A DNA stretch of 19,868 nucleotides from NCBI GenBank assembly GCA_016199665.1, contig JACQGG010000081.1:1-19868 (forward strand), written 5' to 3'. The first letter of the stretch is position 1; every line of letters starts with the position of its first letter. A program made the translations under genes and the position numbers. The notes beneath the pieces were generated by a model that had not been told where the DNA came from, searched no databases, and was given only the letters and a program-made list of their open reading frames with translations. Positions 7,524 through 13,309 of this stretch are shown here, piece after piece. Origin of the DNA: Acidobacteriota bacterium (lineage in GTDB: Bacteria > Acidobacteriota > UBA6911 > JACQSX01).

Positions 7524-7766
7524 ATGATAACCGTTGGAGCTTTTGAGGCTAAGACACACCTGCCAGCGCTGCTTGAACGGGTGGCGAACGGAGAGCGATT
7601 CACCATCACAAGGCACGGCGTTCCTGTCGCTACACTGGTTCCCGTTTCACCATCACGGACGAAGAAGCCGACGGAGCTGGTCCAGGAAATGCGAAGGCTG
7701 CGCGAAAGCAACAGGCTGAAGGGCCTGTCCATCCGCCAACTCATTGACGAAGGACGGCGTTTTTGA
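7524..7766 (+). CDS. type II antitoxin, Phd/YefM family
   Basis: An 80-residue protein with the Phd/YefM N-terminal DNA-binding fold: ITVGAFEAKTHLPALLERVANGE, then FTITRHGVPVATLVPV (about 26-41). The charged C-terminal half (RRLRESNRLKGLSIRQLIDEG) is where such antitoxins wrap the toxin. Its stop codon overlaps the start of the PIN-domain toxin (TTGA), the usual translational coupling that keeps antitoxin in excess. It would neutralise the toxin by direct binding and repress the operon through the ACTAGT boxes just upstream. The pair lies in a scarred accessory stretch between two gene remnants, consistent with horizontal acquisition. Confidence 0.88.
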   Translation: MITVGAFEAKTHLPALLERVANGERFTITRHGVPVATLVPVSPSRTKKPTELVQEMRRLRESNRLKGLSIRQLIDEGRRF

Positions 7767-8191
7767 ATCGTTTTGTTCTGGACACCTCGGTCACGATGGC
7801 TTGGTGCTTTGAAGACGAGACCAGCCGTTACAGCGAAAGGGTGCTCGAAATTCTTTCCGCCGGAGAGGCCCTGGTTCCTTCGATCTGGCCGCTTGAGGTG
7901 GTAAATGTTTTGACGTACGCAGAACGGCGAAGACGGCTGACGCGAGCCGGGACTATCAGGTTTCTCACCGTCCTGGGGCGCTTCCCCATTACGATTGACG
8001 GCGAAGGCGCTTTACGTGCATTTGAGGCGATACTGCCGATAGCCCGAGAGCGGCGAGTCACGGCCTATGACGCGGCGTATCTGGAGTTGGCGATGCGAGA
8101 AAGTCTCCCTCTGGCAACGCTTGACGTGAATCTTAAAAGGGCCGCTCAGGCTGTTGGGATCGGAATTTTGGCGCAGTCGAAAGGCGCATAA
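7763..8191 (+). CDS. vapC: PIN-domain ribonuclease toxin, VapC family
   Basis: A 142-residue PIN-domain protein, probably a Mg-dependent RNase that cuts tRNA or rRNA when freed from its antitoxin. The four acidic catalytic residues are placed as in VapC: Asp7 (FVLDTSV), Glu45 (PLEVVNVL), Asp103 (AYDAAYLELA) and Asp121 (ATLDVNL). The apparent start is TTG at 7763, overlapping the antitoxin stop by 4 bp. A start codon this weak suits a coupled toxin gene. All catalytic residues are present, so the gene looks intact. The specific RNA target cannot be read from sequence. Confidence 0.9.
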   Translation: MNRFVLDTSVTMAWCFEDETSRYSERVLEILSAGEALVPSIWPLEVVNVLTYAERRRRLTRAGTIRFLTVLGRFPITIDGEGALRAFEAILPIARERRVTAYDAAYLELAMRESLPLATLDVNLKRAAQAVGIGILAQSKGA

Positions 8192-8236
8192 CGCTTCGCA
8201 GTCACGAACTGCGACTCTTCCACTCCGCGCCGCCTT

Positions 8237-8397
8237 TTATGAGGGGGGATCACTTGCGAGGGGGTTCTTATGAAGAAAGCGGGTCTGTTTTGCCTGCTCT
8301 CTGTTCTGACAATTGGTTTCCCGTCTGCCGGCACTCCCGGAGGCCGTTTTTCTGCTGGCGGCTTCCACGGCGATCCCGTCTAGCGTGAGCAGCCTTG
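8237..8397 (+). pseudogene. truncated, frameshifted copy of the IPT surface-protein gene 5' end
   Basis: This segment, including about 33 bp of leader and ribosome-binding site, is a close duplicate of 11094-11260, the 5' end of the intact IPT/TIG gene. The ATG at 8270 begins Met-Lys-Lys-Ala-Gly-Leu-Phe-Cys-Leu-Leu. A 5-bp deletion after TCTGCCG then shifts the frame, and the original frame (LPEAVFLLAASTAIP) resumes one register over. Similarity stops at AGCAGCCTTG, after which the sequence is unrelated. The result is a signal-peptide stub with no mature domain. It records a local duplication or the remains of a paralogue. Confidence 0.8.
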
Positions 8398-8746
8398 GCC
8401 CCCCTTTCAAAGGCGGAGGGAAATTGGAATTGAACCTGCGGGGCCTGTTGGCGATATTACCCAACCTCTCAGTCAAATGCCCCACCTGGAACCGCTGAAA
8501 AGCGCTGCCCTGTCTCGTCAAACGGATATTGACCTCCCGCCAATCACGAAATTGGACTTCTTAATCCGAATTGGAATCCAACTTGCCTGCGCGCTGGAAG
8601 GAACCGGGCGGCTGAAATCGGCGCTATGGTATGTCGCGACAGTGTGACGCTTTAACAGACTTGGATTGGAAATCGGTGGCTCCGGGGGCCGACCCTGACG
8701 GCTGCCTGCGGAAGGGAATGCGGATCTGGCGGAACAGCAGGGCAAG
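8398..8746. other. intergenic region upstream of the alginate-export gene
   Basis: No supported gene. It opens with CCCCCCTTTCAAAGGCGGAGG just past the duplicated stub. It contains a perfect 11-bp palindrome TTGGAATCCAA at 8571-8581, and a related TTGGATTGG word about 82 bp further on. One of these could be an operator for the downstream gene. No clear promoter was found. Confidence 0.35.
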
Positions 8747-10288
8747 ATGACTCGCCGTACGCGACATTCCCCCTGGACCGGCAGTGCCACGCCATCCCGC
8801 GGCGCGTTTCGCTCTCTGCTCAAAGCGTCCCGTTTTGTTCTCTGGTTGCTGCTCGCCGCCCAGCCAATTTCCTCTGCATTCGCTCAAGCGCCCAGTCCTG
8901 CTCCGTTCAAAGTCGGAAATCTGGTTTTTTCCGGATCACTTCGAACTCGTGTCGAATCTTGGGATTGGTTCGAGGGAAATGCCAACAGCGATTATGCGTT
9001 CCTGGGTTCGATTCTACGACTGAGCCTGGGCGAATCCACGAAAACGCGGGACTGGCAGTTTGAACTTGCGTTGCCCGTTCTGGCCGGCCTGCCAAGTGAC
9101 GCCATCGCACCCGGCGCGCAGGGTCAGCTCGGTTTCGGTGCCAGTTATTTTGCCGCCAACAACCGCAATACCACTGCCGCAATGCTTTTTCCCAGGCAGG
9201 GCTTTGTGCGGTTCAAAGGACTCGGGGGTATTGCCGGGCAGTCGCTCAAGGTAGGCCGGATGGAAGTGATCGACGGCACGGAAGTGATCCCCCAAAATGC
9301 GACTCTTGCCGCCTTGAAACGGGACCGAGTTGCACACCGCATTCTTGGTAATTTTGGCTTCTCTCATGTGGGCCGCAGTTTTGACGGTGCGCAATACGTC
9401 ATGGCCGCGTCGAAGCTGAACTTGACTCTTTTTGGGGGGAGGCCCACACGCGGCGTGTTCCAGGTGGACGGCTGGGGCGAAGCCAACGTCAATGTCTTTT
9501 ATGGCGCGCTTACCGGGCAACTCTCGCGCCCCACGGCCGCCTCCGAATGGCGCCTGTTCGGCCTCGGCTATAACGATTACCGCGATCGGTTGGTGAAGAC
9601 GGACAATCGTCCGCCGGCGGTCCGGAGCGCCGACACCGGGCAGGTCAACATCGGGAGCTTTGGAGGCCATTATCTTCAGAGTGCCGAGACCGCCGGCGGC
9701 GCCGTTGATTTTCTTCTGTGGGGGGTGATTCAAACCGGCTCCTGGGGCGCGCTGCGGCACCGCGCAGGCGCTGTGGCCGCGGAAGCCGGCTGGCAGCCAA
9801 AAGTGCTTCCCACCTGGAAACCCTGGCTCCGTGTCGGCTACAACCACGGGTCTGGAGACGGCGATCCCAACGACGGCAGGCACAAGACTTTTTTCCCAAA
9901 CCTGCCGACTCCGAGAATCTACGCACGCTTCCCGCTTTCCAACATGATGAATAATCGTGATCTGTTCGGAGAGCTGATCCTCCGGCACGCTAGGCGGCTC
10001 ACCATCCGTTCCGATATTCACTCACTATGGCTGGCTAACAAGAATGACCTCTGGTACTCTGGAGGCGGAGTATTTCAACCCTGGACGTTTGGCTATGCGG
10101 GACGATCTTCCGGAGGCCAGTCCGGCCTTGCGACGCTGTATGACGTCAGCGCCGATTTCGATGTCAAAGCGCACTTCGCCGTAAACGGCTACTTCGGCCA
10201 TGCCGCGAGCCAATGGGTTGGACGGTTTGTCTACCCGAAAGGTGGAGGCGCAAATTTCGGTTATCTGGAACTGACCATTCGCTTTTGA
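8747..10288 (+). CDS. alginate-export-family outer-membrane beta-barrel protein
   Basis: A 513-residue exported protein. A basic N-terminus and hydrophobic core (FVLWLLLAAQPISSAFA, about 30-46) look like a signal peptide with cleavage near residue 46-48. The mature part resembles the Alginate_exp family: SGSLRTRVESWDWFEG near 62-77, repeated amphipathic strands with Gly/Asn/Asp turns, the conserved WLRVGYNHGSGDGDPNDGRHKTFFPNLPT block in the second half, and a terminal phenylalanine (ELTIRF) as in barrels. Family members form outer-membrane channels. True alginate genes are absent nearby, so the substrate is unknown. The start at 8747 has AGGG a few bases upstream. An Rrf2-type regulator follows 201 bp downstream. 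Confidence 0.82.
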   Translation: MTRRTRHSPWTGSATPSRGAFRSLLKASRFVLWLLLAAQPISSAFAQAPSPAPFKVGNLVFSGSLRTRVESWDWFEGNANSDYAFLGSILRLSLGESTKTRDWQFELALPVLAGLPSDAIAPGAQGQLGFGASYFAANNRNTTAAMLFPRQGFVRFKGLGGIAGQSLKVGRMEVIDGTEVIPQNATLAALKRDRVAHRILGNFGFSHVGRSFDGAQYVMAASKLNLTLFGGRPTRGVFQVDGWGEANVNVFYGALTGQLSRPTAASEWRLFGLGYNDYRDRLVKTDNRPPAVRSADTGQVNIGSFGGHYLQSAETAGGAVDFLLWGVIQTGSWGALRHRAGAVAAEAGWQPKVLPTWKPWLRVGYNHGSGDGDPNDGRHKTFFPNLPTPRIYARFPLSNMMNNRDLFGELILRHARRLTIRSDIHSLWLANKNDLWYSGGGVFQPWTFGYAGRSSGGQSGLATLYDVSADFDVKAHFAVNGYFGHAASQWVGRFVYPKGGGANFGYLELTIRF

Positions 10289-10489
10289 GAACCGGGAGGT
10301 CATCAGGCGGTTGGTTTGGCCTTTACTCCAGGAAAGAATGCTGGCCGGGAGATTTCCTGAAATATTTTGGAGCGGCCCGGAGGGGCACAGGAAGGGGAGA
10401 TCCGGCCCGGCGCCCCTTCAGGGCGCTCAGGCCGATGAAGGTGGCGTTGGTTGCGGCTACGCCGCGCGAAGGATCTCGGGTAATTCAGC

Positions 10490-10909
10490 ATGATTTTTTC
10501 CAAGAAGTGTGAGTACGCGATTCGCGCCCTGAGCTATCTTGCCGGGGCGGGCCGGGTCTGCGATGCCCGTGAAATCAGCCGGCGCGAGAACGCGCCGTAT
10601 CCTTTCATGGCAAAGGTGCTTCAGGAGCTCAGCCGCAAAGGTTTCGTCAGATCAGTCAAAGGAGTGGGCGGCGGTTTCAAGCTTGCGAATCCGCCGCATT
10701 GCGTGCGTCTGATGGACGTGTTCCTCGCCTTGGACGGGAAGCATGTGTTTGGCAAATGCCTTTACGGTTTTGCCAAATGTTCCGACGCCGCGCCCTGCCC
10801 GCTTCACGACGACTGGAAAATCCTGCAGGGAAGCATCGAGACCTACCTTACCAGCCATACCTTGGCACAGCTCAGCCAAGGGAACCCCGGTCAAGCCAGC
10901 GAAGACTAA
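10490..10909 (+). CDS. Rrf2-family transcriptional regulator, probable Fe-S sensor
   Basis: A 139-residue winged-helix regulator: MIFSKKCEYAIRALSYLA at the N-terminus, a recognition region around APYPFMAKVLQELSRKGFVRSVKGVGGGF (about 35-63), and the typical LMDVFLALDG (about 74-83). Cys90, Cys97 and Cys103 (C-x6-C-x5-C) match the cluster-binding loop of IscR/NsrR-like members. This points to a [2Fe-2S] or [4Fe-4S] sensor of oxygen, nitric oxide or iron status. No isc or suf genes are present here. Its most likely local targets are itself and its neighbours, but this is inference. No strong Shine-Dalgarno: GAAGGAT is 15 nt and GGG about 11 nt upstream of the ATG. Confidence 0.9.
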   Translation: MIFSKKCEYAIRALSYLAGAGRVCDAREISRRENAPYPFMAKVLQELSRKGFVRSVKGVGGGFKLANPPHCVRLMDVFLALDGKHVFGKCLYGFAKCSDAAPCPLHDDWKILQGSIETYLTSHTLAQLSQGNPGQASED

Positions 10910-10947
10910 CCAAACATATTTGAAGTTTTCCGGACGAGATCGGCACG

Positions 10948-10971
10948 AGCTTTCAGCGGTCAGCTTTCAGC
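10948..10971. repeat. direct repeat AGCTTTCAGC x2
   Basis: AGCTTTCAGC occurs at 10948-10957 and 10962-10971, separated by GGTC. It lies just beyond the Rrf2 gene. It resembles the short low-complexity words often seen in intergenic DNA. No function is assigned. Confidence 0.5.
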
Positions 10972-10985
10972 CTCTGAAAAAAGAC

Positions 10986-11004
10986 CCGTTACAATCCGTT
11001 ACAA
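10986..11004. promoter_or_regulatory. phased direct repeat CCGTTACAA x2
   Basis: CCGTTACAA is present at 10986-10994 and 10996-11004, a 10-bp repeat that places both copies on the same DNA face. Together with the hairpin 5 bp downstream it could be a binding site for a tandem-binding regulator. It is upstream of the IPT surface-protein gene and downstream of the Rrf2 gene. Confidence 0.3.
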
Positions 11005-11008
11005 CCTG

Positions 11009-11051
11009 CCTCTTCGAAATGTTGAACTGCTTTTGTTTAACATTTTCGAGG
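11009..11051. terminator. stable stem-loop between the Rrf2 gene and the IPT gene
   Basis: CCTC-TT-CGAAATGTTGAAC pairs with GTTTAACATTTTCGAGG around a TGCTTTT loop. The core AATGTTGAAC/GTTTAACATT is ten pairs including one G-U. The stem is AT-rich in the middle, with no T-run after it on either strand. It may end the Rrf2 transcript or act as an operator for the downstream gene. Confidence 0.4.
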
Positions 11052-11127
11052 TAAGAATCTAACGCGCGGCGCTGCCTTTCTGTATCTCTGTTATTATGAG
11101 GAGGGGAGGTCTTTCGAGGGGGTTGTT

Positions 11128-12186
11128 ATGAAGAAACCGGGTCTGTTTTACCTGCTCTCTTTTCTGGTATTTGGTTTCCCATCTGCCGCCGCAGCGCTCC
11201 CGGAGGCCGTTTTTCTGCTGGCGGCTTCTACGGCGATCCCGCCCACGGTGAGCAGCCTTGAGCCGTCATCGACTGGGGCGGGTGGCCCGGCTTTTACCCT
11301 GGTTGTCAACGGCGCCAACTTCTCGGCTGCTTCGACGGTTCGTTGGAACAACCTGTCCCGGACGACCTCGCTCATCAGCAGCAATCTGCTGATTGCAACC
11401 ATCCTGGCAACCGACATTACCGCTCCCGGCGCGGCCCAAGTCACAGTGGCGCAGCCGGACGGGACAATCTCCAACGCCGTCCCGTTTACCATTACCAGCG
11501 AAACCACCCTCTACTTTGCTCAGATTGCCGAAGGCAAAGTTCCGTCAGGCACCAACAAGACCGTCCTGATCGTCGTGAACCCCAATGACAAGCCTGTCAA
11601 TGCGAGCCTGGACTTTTTCACCTCTCCCTCTGGAGATCCGTTCCCGGTGGATATCGGAATCGGAACTTTTACATCTTTTGACGTGACGGTTCTCCCCAAA
11701 GCCGAAGTGGTCATTACTTCGGCAGGAACCCGCGCGACAGCCGCTCCCGGATGGGCGCGAGTGAAATCAAGGGATCGCATCGGCGGTCTGGCGCTTTTTC
11801 AGTTCTTCAATAACCTGGGGGCGTTTGTCACGGAGGCAGGAGTCGCTTCCTCTCCGCTGTCGAAGAAATTTGTGATGCCGGCGGAATTTAAGGATGACTT
11901 TGAAAACGGAGTGGCATTGGTCAATCCCGCGGAACTGGCAATTGCCAGCATCACGCTGGCGCTCCGAAACCAGTCCGGCACTCTCGTTACGACGGTCAAC
12001 CGCCAGCTCGGGCCAAAACAGCACCTGGCGCAGTTTCTGCGCGAGCTGTTTCCGGGCGTCGTCCCGACTGGATTTCAAGGAACGATTGAAGTCGAGAGCA
12101 CCGATCCGCTGGCGGCCACCACGTTGCGCACGCTCCGAGGCCTGCAAACGTCGACGTTGCCGATCATCCTGGTGCCGGGGCAATAG
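11128..12186 (+). CDS. exported IPT/TIG-domain surface protein with tandem C-terminal modules
   Basis: A 352-residue secreted protein. The Lys-Lys N-terminus and hydrophobic core (about 1-22) form a signal peptide. An IPT/TIG immunoglobulin-like domain spans about 37-122 (PPTVSSLEPSS, VNGANFSAASTVRWN, ISNAVPFTI). It is followed by two related modules, about 126-240 and 241-352, each pairing a VVNPNDKP or LVNPAELA motif with a strand-rich segment. No membrane anchor is visible, so it is probably periplasmic or surface-attached; the adhesive or structural role is inferred. The Shine-Dalgarno GAGGGGG lies about 5 nt before the ATG. A decayed copy of its 5' end lies at 8237-8397. This architecture is one I associate with Acidobacteriota. 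Confidence 0.75.
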   Translation: MKKPGLFYLLSFLVFGFPSAAAALPEAVFLLAASTAIPPTVSSLEPSSTGAGGPAFTLVVNGANFSAASTVRWNNLSRTTSLISSNLLIATILATDITAPGAAQVTVAQPDGTISNAVPFTITSETTLYFAQIAEGKVPSGTNKTVLIVVNPNDKPVNASLDFFTSPSGDPFPVDIGIGTFTSFDVTVLPKAEVVITSAGTRATAAPGWARVKSRDRIGGLALFQFFNNLGAFVTEAGVASSPLSKKFVMPAEFKDDFENGVALVNPAELAIASITLALRNQSGTLVTTVNRQLGPKQHLAQFLRELFPGVVPTGFQGTIEVESTDPLAATTLRTLRGLQTSTLPIILVPGQ

Positions 12187-12194
12187 GTCTTCGG

Positions 12195-12214
12195 GATCGC
12201 GTCCAGATGCGATC
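12195..12214. terminator. hairpin between convergent genes
   Basis: GATCGC/GCGATC with an 8-nt loop sits 9 bp after the IPT-gene stop and 45 bp from the convergent phosphoesterase stop. It could serve as a shared terminator, but no T-tract accompanies it. Confidence 0.3.
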
Positions 12215-12258
12215 GGAGTTCCGCCTCACCGTATACTCGGCCTGGAACCCAGCAAATG

Positions 12259-13092
12259 TCAGTGCCCTGCAGGTTTTGTCCGCAGGGTGATCAAGACAAT
12301 CTCCGGCGGGGAGAGAAACCGTAGCGGCACAAATGTCGTGCCAACTCCCCGGGTGATGAAAAGCTGAGTCTGGCCGAAAGAAAAAAGTCCGGCGGCATAC
12401 CTGCGCCCCAGCCGTGTCCGGGTCGTGAGCGCTCCCACCCACGGCAGACAGACCTGTCCTCCGTGGGTGTGACCCGCCAATACCAGGTCTGCTTGGCGCA
12501 CAGCGCCCCACAGCATGACGTCTGGCGAGTGTGCCAGGAGAATCTGGCAGTCTGGAAGCGCTCTGCCGCGATCGTCGCGGAAGTGCTTCAATCCGCGATC
12601 CAGCCCCGGCCCTTCCACGGGGTATGAAATCCCCACAATTCCCAGCGTAGCGTCTCCGCGCTTCAAAATTTCCCGTTCATTGCGCAGCACGCGGATTCCC
12701 AGCGATTCGAGGTCCCGCACCAGCCGGGGCGGGTCCTGGTTGCCGTTGACGGCAAACACCTGAGAGGTCCTTCCGAAGGCCGGCAGCAGTTGCAGCATCT
12801 GTTGGGTCGCGGTCTGCTCATCGACGAAGAGATCCTTGAAATCTCCAGCAATGAGCAGTACGTCGGCATCGACGCTCTGAATGCGGTCTCGAAGCTGCGC
12901 CGTGAAAGCGGAATCGGCTGTTAAATGCAGGTCCGAGAGGAGCAGAACACGGAAGCCTTCAAATTCGGAAGGGAGACGTGGCAGAGAAATTTCCTGCCGG
13001 GTGACCCCGATACGCTGCGCCTCACGGTAGGCGACAGCCACCCAGGTGACCAGAAGTAGGGCCGAAGCCAGCAGGAGCAATCTTCTTGGCAT
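12259..13092 (-). CDS. membrane-anchored metallophosphoesterase, YkuE-like
   Basis: A calcineurin-like metallophosphoesterase of 277 residues when started at the ATG at 13092. That start directly precedes a membrane anchor (RRLLLLASALLLVTWVAVA). A longer frame opening at 13182 adds 30 residues that look non-coding. Metal-ligand motifs in order: SDLH (Asp54, His56), AGD (Asp84), GNQD (Asn118), AHSPD (His188), GHTHGGQ (His208, His210). Relatives such as YkuE and LpxG-type enzymes hydrolyse phosphodiesters at the membrane, including UDP-diacylglucosamine. The substrate here is unknown. The usual catalytic His of GNH(D/E) is Gln119, from a CAG codon. It is transcribed divergently from mnmG. Confidence 0.87.
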   Translation of the reverse strand: MPRRLLLLASALLLVTWVAVAYREAQRIGVTRQEISLPRLPSEFEGFRVLLLSDLHLTADSAFTAQLRDRIQSVDADVLLIAGDFKDLFVDEQTATQQMLQLLPAFGRTSQVFAVNGNQDPPRLVRDLESLGIRVLRNEREILKRGDATLGIVGISYPVEGPGLDRGLKHFRDDRGRALPDCQILLAHSPDVMLWGAVRQADLVLAGHTHGGQVCLPWVGALTTRTRLGRRYAAGLFSFGQTQLFITRGVGTTFVPLRFLSPPEIVLITLRTKPAGH

Positions 13093-13293
13093 CGGAATCA
13101 AGAGTGCGTGAGAAAGATAGGAAATCTCAGCATGTTCACTTCCGCCTGAGCATAATTTAAAGGGAACCGCGCAAGACTGCAACCGCGCGAATTCTGTAAT
13201 TCTGCAGCCCGAGTGGGTGGCTCTGGCGCGGCCCTGCCTGGAATCAGGTTTCCAAGATCAGGCAAGTTACTCCAAGAAGCGGCGGCGCCGGGC

Positions 13294-13299
13294 TATAAT
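13294..13299 (+). promoter_or_regulatory. probable -10 element of mnmG
   Basis: A perfect TATAAT lies 10 bp before the mnmG ATG. No good -35 is seen at 16-18 bp spacing. If used, transcription would start within a few bases of the ATG, giving a nearly leaderless mRNA. This agrees with the lack of a Shine-Dalgarno. Confidence 0.45.
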
Positions 13300-13309
13300 C
13301 ATACTGGCC

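Noticed and set aside
8313..8498. Small plus-strand frame after the duplicated signal peptide
   Set aside because: It is the shifted continuation of the decayed IPT copy and then runs into unrelated sequence without a domain.
13093..13182. Extra 30 N-terminal residues on the metallophosphoesterase
   Set aside because: The residues before the Met-Pro-Arg-Arg anchor are not family-like, and the ATG at 13092 directly precedes the membrane segment.
13217..13309. Extra 31 N-terminal residues on mnmG
   Set aside because: MnmG proteins start about 12 residues before the FAD motif; the extension covers the probable TATAAT promoter.
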